The position numbers and the translations under genes were made by a program. From the NCBI GenBank assembly GCA_963700895.1, contig CAVOZI010000008.1, positions 133,574 to 197,573 on the forward strand: DNA of 64,000 nt. Reading direction: 5' to 3'. Below are positions 33,867 through 42,566 of this stretch, piece after piece. Numbering within the stretch: the first letter of the stretch is position 1; each line of letters begins with the position of its first letter. This DNA comes from Anderseniella sp963700895. Lineage in GTDB: Bacteria; Pseudomonadota; Alphaproteobacteria; Rhizobiales; Aestuariivirgaceae. The notes under the pieces were generated by a model that made no database searches, was not told where the DNA came from, and saw only the letters and a list, made by a program, of their open reading frames with translations.

Positions 33867-34712
33867 TCAGTCCACCACGTTCTTCAGCGTGCCGACGCCC
33901 GAAACGGCAATCTCGATCTCGTCGCCGGACTTCAGGAACTTCGGCGGCGAAAAGCTGCCGCCCGCGCCCTCGGGAGAGCCGGTGGCGATCAGGTCGCCGG
34001 GGTTCAGCGGTGTGAAGTGCGAGATGTAGGCGATCAGTTCGTCGAGCGGAAAGATCATCTGACCAACGTCTGTCTGCTGGCGGATTTCGCCATTGACCCG
34101 CGTCGTCAGCTTCATCCTGCTGACGTCTTCGATCTCGTCTGCCGTGACGATCCACGGCCCTCAACCGCCGGACCGGGCGAAGTTCTTGCCCGCGTGGAGC
34201 GAGTGCTTCTGCCAGCCGCGCACCGAGCCGTCGTCTAGTATGGTGAAGCCCGCCACATGTTCCATGGCCTGCGTGCGGGGGATATGCCGTCCGCCATTGC
34301 CGATCACAACCACGATCTCGCCCTCATAGTCGAACGTCGCCGCCGCTTCACCGTGCGGGCGCTCCAGGGTTTCGCCCTGGCCGACGATGGCATCGTGGTG
34401 CTTGGCGAACAGAACGATGTGATCGGGCGCGGGCGGAGCGCCTTCGACCGGATACTTCTTGCGGTAGTTGATGCCGGCGCAAATGATCTTGTTGTCCGCT
34501 GCCAGCGGCGGCAGCAACTGCACATCCTCAAGGTGGACCATTGGCGGCCGGCCATCCACGTCGTGCGCCAGCGCGGCCTGTCCATCTTCCGTCAGCACGG
34601 AACGCAAGTCCGGAGGCTTCGTGAGGAAGCCGTCGGTCGGCTCGATGATGCCGTCGTCTTTCACCACGCCATAGCCGGTGCGCGAATTGGTTCTGAACAG
34701 CGCGATCTTCAT
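33867..34712 (-). pseudogene. Fumarylacetoacetate hydrolase family gene with an in-frame stop
   Basis: The reading frame codes for a 281-residue FAH-family hydrolase (2-hydroxyhepta-2,4-diene-1,7-dioate isomerase type). The first 183 residues run from MKIALFRTNSRTGYG through 'ICAGINYRKKYPVEGAP', 'FAKHHDAIVGQGETLERP', 'FDYEGEIVVVIG' and 'HAGKNFARSGG'. A TGA at 34161-34163 follows, then in the same frame 'GPWIVTADEIEDVSR', 'NGEIRQQTDVGQMIF' and 'PGDLIATGSPEGAGGSF', ending properly. A single nonsense change explains it. The start overlaps the panE-like stop by 4 bases. The C-terminal half alone could not fold into the known enzyme. Confidence 0.88.
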
Positions 34713-35632
34713 GGGAAGGCTTCCTCCTGCCGGCGCACAATGGCGCTCAGCGTGTCATTGTAGGGCGTGGCGATGCCAAGCCCGCGGCCCAGCACCGGCA
34801 CCATGCCGTTGATGGCGTCGATCTCGGACCGCCGCCCCGCCATGTGATCGAGCAGCATCGAGGGCCGCGCATCGGGCATGTTGGCGCCGAACGCGGTGAC
34901 GTAGGCCACCGGGTCATCGAAGCTGAAATTGATGCGTTTCTCCACGCCGCAGGCATGGGCTTCAAGGGTGCAGCCGCTGGCAATTTCCCACCAGGCGGGA
35001 TTGGCCATCAGCTCGCCGATGGTGCAGTCGAACACCGTGCACGGCGCGGAGAACGTGACGTTGCAGAGAAACTTCTCCCAGATCAGCTGGTTGATGTCCT
35101 CGAACGCCTTTGCATTGAAACCGGCCTGCTGCCAGATCTGCTCGACGCGTGCTAGCCGGTCCGTCAGACCGCCGTTCATCTCGCCAAGCCGGATCAGCTT
35201 CATGGCGTTGTGGTGGGCATGACCCGGCCCCTTCATCGACGCACCGAACCCCTCCGCCACCCCCAGCAGCACGTTCTGCGCGGGCATGAACTGCGCAATC
35301 CGCTCGCCCGAGCCGAGCCCGTTCTGGATGGTCAGCACCAGCGAGTGCGGCCCCATCACCGGGGCAATGGCCCCGGCCGCCGGGCCGACGCCAGAGGCCT
35401 TGGTGGCGATGATATAGAGATCGCACGCGCCCGCATCCGCCACATTCCGCACGGCCTTGATGGCTTTCACGGTCCGGTCGCCGCTGGCCCCTTCCACGCG
35501 CAATCCTTCCCGCTCGATCGCATCCAGGTGATCGGTCCAGGTATCCACCGCCCACACCTCGTTGCCGGCGTCTGCCAGCAAGGCTGCATAGACCGAACCC
35601 ATCGCGCCGGTGCCAACCACTGCAATCTTCAT
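34709..35632 (-). CDS. 2-dehydropantoate 2-reductase family protein
   Basis: A 307-residue ApbA/PanE-type NADPH-dependent ketopantoate reductase. The nucleotide motif is 'VVGTGAMGSVYAALL' (5-19); the catalytic lysine is in 'LIWEKFLCNVTFSAPC' and the C-terminal 'RPSMLLDHMAGRRSEIDAING' contains the conserved Ser and Glu. This paralogue is coupled to a FAH-family gene by a 4-base overlap, which is not the usual pantothenate-synthesis neighbourhood; a role in aromatic or keto-acid catabolism is equally possible. An AGGG-type ribosome-binding site precedes the ATG at 35632. It diverges from the DMT transporter gene across about 127 bases. Confidence 0.9.
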   Translation of the reverse strand: MKIAVVGTGAMGSVYAALLADAGNEVWAVDTWTDHLDAIEREGLRVEGASGDRTVKAIKAVRNVADAGACDLYIIATKASGVGPAAGAIAPVMGPHSLVLTIQNGLGSGERIAQFMPAQNVLLGVAEGFGASMKGPGHAHHNAMKLIRLGEMNGGLTDRLARVEQIWQQAGFNAKAFEDINQLIWEKFLCNVTFSAPCTVFDCTIGELMANPAWWEIASGCTLEAHACGVEKRINFSFDDPVAYVTAFGANMPDARPSMLLDHMAGRRSEIDAINGMVPVLGRGLGIATPYNDTLSAIVRRQEEAFP

Positions 35633-35672
35633 TCTGCCCTCATAGCCTGCGCATCGGCTTGCATGTGAGCCG

Positions 35673-35686
35673 GGAAATCGATTTCC
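35673..35686. promoter_or_regulatory. 14-bp perfect palindrome in the panE-like/DMT divergent region
   Basis: The bases GGAAATCGATTTCC are identical on both strands. The site is about 41 bases before the panE-like ATG and 74 bases before the chosen transporter start, a position suited to controlling either gene. The regulator is unknown. Confidence 0.3.
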
Positions 35687-35759
35687 GGCAAGGTATCTGG
35701 CCGCTGCCGGTCAGTACTTGCATGACACCTTGGGTATCTCTAGTGAAAAGGTCATGGCA

Positions 35760-36668
35760 ATGCTCTCTCCGTCACCCGTGTCTGCCGGTTTTTCACCCTC
35801 CCTGAAAGGTTCGCTGTCGATTGCAATCGCGGCCGGCTTGTGGGGCCTATACTGGATTCCGCTGCGGGCGCTGGACGAGGCCGGCATCGGGCCGCTGTGG
35901 GCGGCCGCCTTGACCATGGCGCTGGCCTGGCCGTTTGCCGCACTTGCGGCCTGGCGGTTGTCTTCGCGTCCCGTGCGCGGCGATCTGCCGTGGATCGCCC
36001 TTTTCGGCGCCGGCATCGGCCTGTCTGCACCGCTATACTTTTTCGCGGTCACCAACACCGACGTGATCCGCGCCATCTTCCTGTTCTACATGCTGCCGAT
36101 CTGGACCACGCTGATCGACCGGCTGGTGTTCGGCATCCGGCTGGACATCGCCCGCGCCTTTGCCGTCATCATTGCGTTTGCCGGCTTGTGGCTGTTGCTG
36201 GGTGGCGATGGCGGCATTCCGCTGCCGAGGAATGCCGGCGACTGGTCGGCGATCTGTGCAGGTTTCTGCTGGGGCATGACGCTGTCGCTGGTCCGCGCCC
36301 GGCCCAACATCGATCCGCACCTCAGCACCCTGTCGGCGATCACCGGCGCGGTGGTGATGTCGGTGATCGCGGCGTTGTTTGCCGGTGCAGCGCTGCCGCC
36401 GGCGGGCACCTTCACCCCGGGCCTGCTGGCCGCGCTGGCGGCGTTCGGCGCGGTTGCCATGTGGCCGTCGATGATCGGGCAGTTGTGGGGTGCGCGCCTG
36501 GTGCCGGCAACCCGCGCCGCGCTGCTTACCATGTCCGAACTGCTGGTCGCCACCGTGTCTGCGGCGGTGCTCATCGGTACCACGCTCACCACCGTGCAGA
36601 TCATCGGCGGTCTGGTCATCATTGCGGCAGTGCTGGTCGACGTGCTCGGGTCGAAGGATGTGATCTAG
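35760..36668 (+). CDS. DMT superfamily (EamA) transporter
   Basis: A 302-residue membrane protein with ten predicted hydrophobic segments arranged as two EamA repeats, typical of drug/metabolite exporters. The first repeat begins 'SLSIAIAAGLWGLYWIPLRAL'; the second begins 'GDWSAICAGFCWGMTLSLVRA'. 'LLTMSELLVATVSAAVLIG' near the end is the characteristic penultimate segment. Candidate starts are TTG 35718, ATG 35754 and ATG 35760; 35760 is preferred because AAAAGG lies 8 bases upstream of it. The substrate cannot be told. It converges with arfB 33 bases later. Confidence 0.88.
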   Translation: MLSPSPVSAGFSPSLKGSLSIAIAAGLWGLYWIPLRALDEAGIGPLWAAALTMALAWPFAALAAWRLSSRPVRGDLPWIALFGAGIGLSAPLYFFAVTNTDVIRAIFLFYMLPIWTTLIDRLVFGIRLDIARAFAVIIAFAGLWLLLGGDGGIPLPRNAGDWSAICAGFCWGMTLSLVRARPNIDPHLSTLSAITGAVVMSVIAALFAGAALPPAGTFTPGLLAALAAFGAVAMWPSMIGQLWGARLVPATRAALLTMSELLVATVSAAVLIGTTLTTVQIIGGLVIIAAVLVDVLGSKDVI

Positions 36669-36701
36669 CGCTGATCCCCGGTATCCTGGCACTTGCTGTT
36701 C

Positions 36702-37130
36702 CTAGTCGGTATCAACCCGGCTGCTGCGCGTCTTCTTGGTGGTGCTGCGCCTCGTCTTTGCCTCCAGGCGGCGGGTCTTCGAGGCCAGTGTAGGTTTCGT
36801 GGCAATCCGCTTGCGCGGCACGTGGGCTGCCTTGGCGATGACCTGCTTCAAGCGGCCCAGAGCATCTTCCCGGTTGGCGGCCTGGGTGCGGTGACGGTCG
36901 GCCATGATGACCAGCACGCCGTCCTTCGTGAGCCGCGAGTCGCCGCTGGCCAGAAGCCGCTGGCGCACCCCTTCCGGTAAAGACGGCGACGCCGCCACGT
37001 TGAAGCGCAACTGCACGGCAGACGCCACCTTGTTGACGTTCTGCCCGCCCGGCCCGCTGGCCCGCACGAAGTTTTCCTCGATCTCGTCCCGTCCGAGGGA
37101 GATGGCGCTGGTGATCTGGATCCGGTTCAT
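36702..37130 (-). CDS. arfB: Alternative ribosome-rescue factor ArfB (YaeJ/ICT1 type)
   Basis: A 142-residue peptidyl-tRNA hydrolase that frees stalled ribosomes. It has the class-I release-factor GGQ motif 'ASGPGGQNVNKVASAVQLRF' (Gly28-Gln30) without the stop-codon recognition domain of RF1/RF2. The C-terminal tail 'RKRIATKPTLASKTRRLEAKTRRS' is basic, as needed to enter the empty mRNA channel. The ATG at 37130 starts the conserved 'MNRIQIT'; the longer alternative 27 bases upstream adds residues with no similarity. Confidence 0.93.
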   Translation of the reverse strand: MNRIQITSAISLGRDEIEENFVRASGPGGQNVNKVASAVQLRFNVAASPSLPEGVRQRLLASGDSRLTKDGVLVIMADRHRTQAANREDALGRLKQVIAKAAHVPRKRIATKPTLASKTRRLEAKTRRSTTKKTRSSRVDTD

Positions 37131-37207
37131 GATGCAATGGTGTAGCAGACCGGACACGCAAGAAAAGCCTGCCGATGGTCGCTCCTGCCAGACCTTCCGT
37201 CCACGGC

Positions 37208-37221
37208 TTGACCCTGATCAA
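37208..37221. promoter_or_regulatory. FNR/FixK-type operator upstream of the two-domain usp gene
   Basis: The bases TTGACCCTGATCAA differ from TTGAT-N4-ATCAA at one position. The centre lies about 66 bases before the ATG at 37281, a spacing that would place the site near -40 if the transcript has a short leader. Confidence 0.65.
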
Positions 37222-37280
37222 TGCCAGGCGCGGGGCTGCATGGCTAACTCCTTGCAACACCTCACCAACGGAGAACCGCC

Positions 37281-38123
37281 ATGACGGTCAAGACCATCGC
37301 CCTCAGTCTTAATGACATCGACAACCTGGACCATCTCCTGCCGACGGCGGCCGCCATCGCCAACGCCAATGATGCGCACCTGTCGGGCGTCTACGTGATC
37401 CCGTCGGTCGAGGTCTATGCCGCCTATGCCGGCATGGCCATGGCCGATGTCGTCGACACCCAGCGCAAGCGCTATCTGGCCATGGCCAAGTCGGTTCAGG
37501 AAAAGTTTGCCCATGCGCTGGATGCAAACGGCCTGCAGGGCGAGTTCCACCAGCTTGACGCCATCAACATGAGCGTGTCGCGCGAATTTTGCGAGGCGGC
37601 GCGGGTGGCGGACCTTGTTGTCATCGCCCAGGTTGACCGCGACACCTATTGCGGCGTTGAGGCCGAATTCGCCGAGAACGTGGTGATGGGGGTTGGCCGC
37701 CCTGTGCTGATCGTGCCGCGTGGCAAGAGCTACGACGCCATTGGCAAAAAGGTCGTGATGGGTTGGAACGGCACCCGCGAGGCTGCGCGCGCCTGCTTCG
37801 ATGCACTGGCGGTAATGGCGGACGGGGCAGATGTAACGCTGGTCTGGGTCGATCCGCAAAAGACGCGCGCCGAGGCCGGCAACCTGCCCGGTACCGAAAT
37901 GGCCAGCGCGCTTGCCCGGCATGGCGTCAAGGTGACCGCGGAACCGATGCCGACCGCCGACGAGAATGCCGGCGCGGCCTTGCTGACCAAGGCCTCCGAT
38001 GCTGGCGCGGACTTGCTGGTGATGGGTGCCTACGGCCATTCGCGCGTACGCGAGTTCGTGTTCGGCGGCGCCAGCGAGACCGTCATCAAGAGCGCACCGC
38101 TGCCGGTGCTGATGTCGCATTGA
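37281..38123 (+). CDS. Universal stress protein with two Usp domains
   Basis: A 280-residue tandem-domain universal stress protein. Domain one covers about residues 1-140 ('MTVKTIALSLNDIDNLDHLL', ending 'FAENVVMGVGRPVLIVPRG'); domain two covers 145-280 ('KVVMGWNGTREAARACFDAL', ending 'GADLLVMGAYGHSRVREFVFG' and 'SAPLPVLMSH'). The second carries the full nucleotide loop 'MGAYGHSRVREFVFGGAS'. Proteins of this type are strongly induced under oxygen limitation in alphaproteobacteria; an FNR/FixK-like site sits 66 bases upstream. 'GGAGAACC' precedes the ATG. The small gene 38138 follows 14 bases later. Confidence 0.93.
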   Translation: MTVKTIALSLNDIDNLDHLLPTAAAIANANDAHLSGVYVIPSVEVYAAYAGMAMADVVDTQRKRYLAMAKSVQEKFAHALDANGLQGEFHQLDAINMSVSREFCEAARVADLVVIAQVDRDTYCGVEAEFAENVVMGVGRPVLIVPRGKSYDAIGKKVVMGWNGTREAARACFDALAVMADGADVTLVWVDPQKTRAEAGNLPGTEMASALARHGVKVTAEPMPTADENAGAALLTKASDAGADLLVMGAYGHSRVREFVFGGASETVIKSAPLPVLMSH

Positions 38124-38137
38124 ACGAGGAGCTTGCA

Positions 38138-38512
38138 ATGGCCTTGAAACAGATCCGTCTCGAACTGGCCCGCGACAGGGACTACCCCAATGGCAGCCGC
38201 ATGCATGGCTACCTGCTGGTCGCGCCGCTCGACAACATGGACCGCATCGAGCCGGCGGAATGGAAGAAGCACCGCGAGCGCTGCCGGGTTGCCCGCTTCT
38301 GGGGCTCGGACGAGCGTGAACTGGGCCACCTGATCCGCAAGCCCGGGGGCTCGTGGGCGTTCCACTACGACATCCACGGCGATCCGGACGACGACGAGGC
38401 CGGTTACCGGTTTGGCGACGAGCGCTTCCGGCCGGGCGAATACGTATCGATTCGCGAACACGACGGCGAGACCCGGACCTTCCGCGTGATCACCGCCCAG
38501 GAAGTGGTCTAG
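38138..38512 (+). CDS. Conserved hypothetical protein (124 aa) downstream of usp
   Basis: I do not recognise a named domain. The 124-residue product starts MALKQIRLELARDRDYPNGS and is rich in charged residues, with 'MHGYLLVAPLDNMDRIEPAEWK', 'RFWGSDERELGHLIRKPGG' and an acidic 'GDPDDDEAGYRFGDERFRPG'. It has no signal peptide or membrane segment and looks like a compact mixed alpha/beta protein. GAGGAG precedes its ATG, and it lies 14 bases after usp, so it probably belongs to the FNR/FixK-controlled transcript. A terminator follows on the opposite strand. Confidence 0.8.
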   Translation: MALKQIRLELARDRDYPNGSRMHGYLLVAPLDNMDRIEPAEWKKHRERCRVARFWGSDERELGHLIRKPGGSWAFHYDIHGDPDDDEAGYRFGDERFRPGEYVSIREHDGETRTFRVITAQEVV

Positions 38513-38527
38513 GCGGCGCTACCAGAC

Positions 38528-38558
38528 AAAAAGGGCGGGTCCAACCGGACCCGCCCAT
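38528..38558 (-). terminator. Terminator between the usp operon and the host-attachment-type gene
   Basis: A 10-bp perfect stem (GGGCGGGTCC at 38533-38542 with GGACCCGCCC at 38547-38556) with a 4-base loop is followed on the minus strand by TTTTTG. It serves the minus-strand gene ending at 38584 and may stop plus-strand transcription less efficiently. Confidence 0.75.
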
Positions 38559-38583
38559 TCTGATTCTGGCCAGCCAGCCTGTT

Positions 38584-39033
38584 TCAGACGGCCATGACCT
38601 CGCCGAGATGCTTTTCCATGTCGGCATTGGGTACCTTGGTCAGGTCCTTCGCCAGCTCGCCATGCACCGCATCTGCAAGCTCCTTTGGCATTGCCTTGCG
38701 GATGTCGCCCAGCGCCTTGGGCGCTGCCACCAGCACCAGCCGGTCAAAGCTGCCAGCCTGGAACTTCTCGTTGAGCGTCTCCACCAGGCCCGTCACGAAA
38801 GCGGTTTCCATCAGCTGCTTCGGATCGGAACGCGGCTCCATGGCGTGGCGGCTCTGGTCGGCGCTCTCGAAGCTGCGTCCTGGCCGGTCTGCCATGATCT
38901 CGCGGTTCTCCAGCCTCTGCTCGGCAAATTCCATGCCCGGCACTTCACTGATGCCCTTGCCGGGGCCAGTGTTCTCCAGCACGCGGGCGCGCGCGCCGTC
39001 TGCCACCAGAATCCAAGTGCGTATCGGTTTCAT
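38584..39033 (-). CDS. Host attachment (HAP/baeRF-like) family protein
   Basis: A 149-residue protein of the 'required for attachment to host cells' family, which has the archaeal release-factor domain-2 fold. The start 'MKPIRTWILVADGARARVLE' and 'DRLVLVAAPKALGDIRKAMP' are diagnostic. 'MADRPGRSFESADQSRHAMEP' is the usual connecting loop. In alphaproteobacteria these genes are often oxygen- or stress-regulated, and despite the name the mechanism is unclear. It lies 34 bases downstream of a 62-residue protein gene and is likely cotranscribed with it, under the FNR/FixK-type site at 39337. Confidence 0.88.
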   Translation of the reverse strand: MKPIRTWILVADGARARVLENTGPGKGISEVPGMEFAEQRLENREIMADRPGRSFESADQSRHAMEPRSDPKQLMETAFVTGLVETLNEKFQAGSFDRLVLVAAPKALGDIRKAMPKELADAVHGELAKDLTKVPNADMEKHLGEVMAV

Positions 39034-39067
39034 TTGACTGTCTCCGTGTTGGGGGTGCGCGCGGCGT

Positions 39068-39256
39068 TCAGGTGCGCAGCAGTGTTTCGAGCTGCTTTTC
39101 GAGTTCGACGAGATCTTCGGGCAGCGGTTGGCCCGTCGACTTCATCTGCGCCAGTTCCGCGTGAACCTGCTCCAGCAGTTCGTGCTCGTCTTCCGGTTGG
39201 TTCTGCATCTCTGTCAGCAGCAGCTGGATACGCGCAATGATGTCTTCGAATGCCAT
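39068..39256 (-). CDS. Small acidic helical protein (62 aa)
   Basis: The 62-residue product MAFEDIIARIQLLLTEMQNQ... is almost wholly helical by composition, with heptad-like Leu/Ile spacing, and strongly acidic. No domain is recognised. It has AAGGAA about 9 bases before the ATG, lies 34 bases upstream of the host-attachment-type gene on the same strand, and its start is 87 bases from an FNR/FixK-type site, all of which support it being real. It may form a coiled coil. Confidence 0.6.
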   Translation of the reverse strand: MAFEDIIARIQLLLTEMQNQPEDEHELLEQVHAELAQMKSTGQPLPEDLVELEKQLETLLRT

Positions 39257-39336
39257 CGGTCAGGTTCCTTCATTGCCGGTTGCTGTTCCGGCTTTCACTA
39301 TGCTGATTATATTGCAGGAATGCGAGCGGTTCGCCG

Positions 39337-39350
39337 TTGACTTGCGTCAA
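39337..39350. promoter_or_regulatory. FNR/FixK-type operator between divergent genes
   Basis: The bases TTGACTTGCGTCAA form a symmetric TTGAC-N4-GTCAA, a common variant of the FixK/FNR site. The centre is 87 bases from the minus-strand 62-aa gene start and about 102 bases from the plus-strand ABC gene at 39446, so it can serve either direction. Confidence 0.55.
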
Positions 39351-39445
39351 TGCCGGTCAAAAGCTGGTCCCTAGACTGAACACAAGGGGCGGAGTGCCGG
39401 GCCTTGCGGGCCAGCCTCCGCATGCACTGCCACCGGATTTGAGCG

Positions 39446-40189
39446 ATGACCGTGACGGCAGCCAGCCGAAGTACCGGGTCCGGCCCACGGGCGCTGCTGG
39501 AGGTACATGACCTGACCAAGGTGTACCGCTCCGGCGAGGTCGAGGTCTATGCGCTGAGGGGGGCGACGGCAACGCTCTACGAGGGCGAGGTCAGCGTGCT
39601 GCTCGGCCCGTCCGGCAGCGGCAAGTCAACTTTCCTGAACATTCTCGGTGGCCTGGACACCCCCACGTCCGGCCGCATCCTGTTCGAGGGCAATGACCTG
39701 TCCGGCATGCCGGAGCGCGAGTTGACCCTGTTCCGGCGGGAGAATGTCGGCTTCGTCTTCCAGTTCTACAACCTGATCCCCAGCCTGACCGCGCGCGAGA
39801 ACGTTTCGCTGGTCACCGAGATCTCGCGCCATCCGATGAAGCCGGAAGAGGCGCTTGAACTGGTCGGGCTCTCCGGGCGGATGGATCACTTTCCGGCGCA
39901 GATGTCGGGAGGCGAGCAGCAACGGGTCGCCATTGCCCGCGCCATCGCCAAGAACCCGCGCCTGCTGCTGTGCGACGAGCCCACCGGCGCGCTGGACTCC
40001 AGGACGGGCCGGCTGGTGCTGGAAGCGCTTATGCAGGTCAACGAGACGCTGGGCACGACCACGGCAATCATTACCCACAACGCGGTCATCCGGCAGCTCG
40101 CCCATCGCACCTTCTATTTCGCCGACGGCGCCATCGCGCGCACCGAGATCAATGACCGGCGCCTGAAGCCCGCCGATCTGGACTGGTGA
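39446..40189 (+). CDS. MacB-type ABC ATPase
   Basis: A 247-residue ATPase of the LolD/MacB/DevA class. Walker A 'GPSGSGKSTFLNILGGLD', Q-loop 'FVFQFYNLIPSLTARENV', signature 'MSGGEQQRVAIARAI', Walker B 'LLLCDEPTGALDS' and 'TTTAIITHNAVIRQLAH' are intact. The first ~20 residues, MTVTAASRSTGSGPRALLE, are an unusual Ser/Thr-rich leader. It drives a mechanotransmission exporter with the permease that starts 6 bases after its stop and the adaptor that follows. The ribosome-binding site is weak. Confidence 0.92.
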   Translation: MTVTAASRSTGSGPRALLEVHDLTKVYRSGEVEVYALRGATATLYEGEVSVLLGPSGSGKSTFLNILGGLDTPTSGRILFEGNDLSGMPERELTLFRRENVGFVFQFYNLIPSLTARENVSLVTEISRHPMKPEEALELVGLSGRMDHFPAQMSGGEQQRVAIARAIAKNPRLLLCDEPTGALDSRTGRLVLEALMQVNETLGTTTAIITHNAVIRQLAHRTFYFADGAIARTEINDRRLKPADLDW

Positions 40190-40195
40190 GCGGTC

Positions 40196-42559
40196 ATGCG
40201 CGCCCTCGACAAGAAACTAGCCAGGGACTTCCGCCGCTTGTGGGCGCAGGCGCTGGCGATCTCAATGGTTCTGGCGTGCGGGGTGGCGACGCTGATTCTG
40301 GCGGTCGGCTCGCACAACTCGCTCGAAAGCACCCGGGAGGCCTATTACCAGCGCAACGGCTTTGCCCATGTGTTTGCCAGCGCCAGCCGCGCGCCACTGA
40401 CGCTGCAACCGCAGCTGACCGCGATCGACGGCGTGCTGGCGGTGGAGCCGCGCATTGCAGAGCGGGTGCTGCTTGCCATGCCGGACATGACCGAACCCGG
40501 CTCGGGCATGTTGCTGTCGCTGCCTGATCGCACCGATCCCCGGCTCAATGTGCCGTACTTGCGCTCGGGTCGGATGCCGATGGCTGACCGGCCGCGCGAA
40601 GCGTTGATTTCGGAGGCCTTCGCCAATGCCCACGGGCTGAAGCCGGGCGACAGTTTTTCCGGTATCGCCAACGGCAAGCGGCTGACCTTCGAGGTGACGG
40701 GCGTGGCTCTGTCGCCGGAATATGTATACGCCATCGGTCCCGGCGACCTGGTGCCGGATGACCGCCGCTTCGGTGTCATCTGGATGCGCCGGACGCCGCT
40801 CGAAGCGGTGTTCGACCTCGAAGGCGCTTTCAACTCGGTAAGCCTGCTGCTGCAACAGGGCCAGCAGCCCGAACCGGTGATCGCGGCGGTGGACAATCTG
40901 CTCAAGCCCTACGGCGGCACCGGCGCCTATGCCCGCGCCGACCAGACATCGCATGCATTTCTCAACTCTGAACTCACCCAGCTCGAGGCCATGGCCCGCG
41001 TCATCCCGCCGATTTTCCTGGCTGTTTCGGCATTCCTGATCAACATGATCCTGACCCGGCTGATCGCACTGGAGCGCGAGCAGATAGGCTTGCTCAAGGC
41101 GCTCGGTTATTCCAGCGCCACGGTCGCCTGGCATTATGTCAAGCTGGTGCTGGTCATCGCGGCGGTTGGCATCGTCATCGGCTTCGTGGCCGGCACCTGG
41201 CTCGGTGATGGCCTTACCCGGCTCTATGCGAGGTTCTTCCACTTCCCGTTCTTCATCTTTGAACGCTCTGCCGGCATCTATGCGCTAGCTGCGGCCGCCA
41301 GCGTGATTGCCGCCGTCGCCGGTGCGCTGAAGGCCGTCAACGGTGCGGCCTCGTTGCCGCCGGCCGCTGCCATGCAGCCCGCCCCGCCCACGCTTTACAG
41401 CCGGGCAGGGGCAGTAAGCCGGCTGGCCAGCGTGATGGTTTCGCAGCTGGTGGTCATGGCCTTGCGCCACGTGGTGCGCTGGCCGGTGCGCAGTGGTCTG
41501 GCCGTGCTCGGGGCTTCGCTGGCTGTCGCTCTGCTGGTGACCGCCATGTTCTCGTTCGGCTCAATCAACTACATGGTAGACACGGTGTTCTTCCGCACCG
41601 AACGCCAGGACGCGACCATCGCCTTTTCGACGCCGCTGGCCCCACGCGCAATGCACGACGTGCGGCATCTGCCGGGTGTCATGGCCGTCGAGCCTTACCG
41701 GGCAATGGCGGTGGAGATCCGCCATGGCCACGTGAGCGAGCGCATAGGCCTGATCGGCAAGCCGCCACGGACAGAGTTGAGCCGCGTGCTGGACCTCGAC
41801 CTCGAACCGCTGACGTTGCCGCCGGCGGGCCTGGTGCTGTCCGAGCGGCTGGCGTGGAAGCTGGCGGCAAGGGTGGGAGATATCGTGACGCTCGATCTGC
41901 TGGATGAGGGCGGAAGGCGGGTACCGGTGCCGGTCACCATGGTCAACCAGACCTATACCGGCCTCACCGCCTACATGGACATCGCCGCACTTGATGCCCT
42001 GTCAGCCATTGGCCCCCGCCGCTCGGGCGCTTATCTGCGGCTCGACGCCAACCGGCTCGATGACATTTACGCAGCCATCAAGCAGATGCCGGCGGCGGCT
42101 TCGCTGGCGCTGAAGGAATCCTCGCTGCGGCTGTTCCGCGACACCATCCGGCAGAACATCGTCATCATGACCACCGTTTACGTGGTTCTGTCGATCACCA
42201 TCGCCTTCGGTGTGGTCTACAATTCGGCCCGCATCCAGCTTTCCGAGCGGGCCCGCGAACTGGCCAGCCTGCGGGTGCTGGGCTTCACCGAGGCTGAAGT
42301 GGCGACCGTGCTGGCAGTGGAACTGGCGGCCATCGTGGCGCTGGCGCAGCCGCTGGGCTGGGCGCTGGGCGCAGGGTTTTCGTGGCTGGTGGTACAAGGT
42401 TTCCAGTCGGACCTGTTCCGGGTGCCGTTCATTCTGGAGCGCTCCGCCTTCGGCTGGTCAAGCGTGGTGGTGGTGCTGGCTGCCATCGTGTCCGGGTTGA
42501 TCGTCATTCGCCGGGTCTATCAACTCGACCTCGTGCACGTGCTGAAAACAAGGGAATGA
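40196..42559 (+). CDS. ABC exporter permease with two FtsX-like domains
   Basis: A 787-residue inner-membrane permease. An N-terminal membrane segment 'ALAISMVLACGVATLILAVG' is followed by a periplasmic MacB-like domain (about 60-260), a first FtsX core (about 270-390, 'FLAVSAFLINMILTRLIALEREQIGLLKALGYS'), a second periplasmic domain and a second FtsX core ending 'RELASLRVLGFTEAEVATVL'. Single-FtsX proteins are about 400 residues, so this is the doubled type. With the ATPase and the HlyD-type adaptor it forms a tripartite exporter for a lipid, peptide or toxic compound. It overlaps neither neighbour; spacings are 6 and 7 bases. Confidence 0.9.
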   Translation: MRALDKKLARDFRRLWAQALAISMVLACGVATLILAVGSHNSLESTREAYYQRNGFAHVFASASRAPLTLQPQLTAIDGVLAVEPRIAERVLLAMPDMTEPGSGMLLSLPDRTDPRLNVPYLRSGRMPMADRPREALISEAFANAHGLKPGDSFSGIANGKRLTFEVTGVALSPEYVYAIGPGDLVPDDRRFGVIWMRRTPLEAVFDLEGAFNSVSLLLQQGQQPEPVIAAVDNLLKPYGGTGAYARADQTSHAFLNSELTQLEAMARVIPPIFLAVSAFLINMILTRLIALEREQIGLLKALGYSSATVAWHYVKLVLVIAAVGIVIGFVAGTWLGDGLTRLYARFFHFPFFIFERSAGIYALAAAASVIAAVAGALKAVNGAASLPPAAAMQPAPPTLYSRAGAVSRLASVMVSQLVVMALRHVVRWPVRSGLAVLGASLAVALLVTAMFSFGSINYMVDTVFFRTERQDATIAFSTPLAPRAMHDVRHLPGVMAVEPYRAMAVEIRHGHVSERIGLIGKPPRTELSRVLDLDLEPLTLPPAGLVLSERLAWKLAARVGDIVTLDLLDEGGRRVPVPVTMVNQTYTGLTAYMDIAALDALSAIGPRRSGAYLRLDANRLDDIYAAIKQMPAAASLALKESSLRLFRDTIRQNIVIMTTVYVVLSITIAFGVVYNSARIQLSERARELASLRVLGFTEAEVATVLAVELAAIVALAQPLGWALGAGFSWLVVQGFQSDLFRVPFILERSAFGWSSVVVVLAAIVSGLIVIRRVYQLDLVHVLKTRE

Positions 42560-42566
42560 GTGGGGT

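Noticed and set aside
34161..34163. TGA in the FAH-family gene as a selenocysteine codon
   Set aside because: No SECIS-like hairpin was seen after it, the family uses a neutral hydrophobic residue there, and no Sec machinery is in the window. A nonsense mutation or error is simpler.
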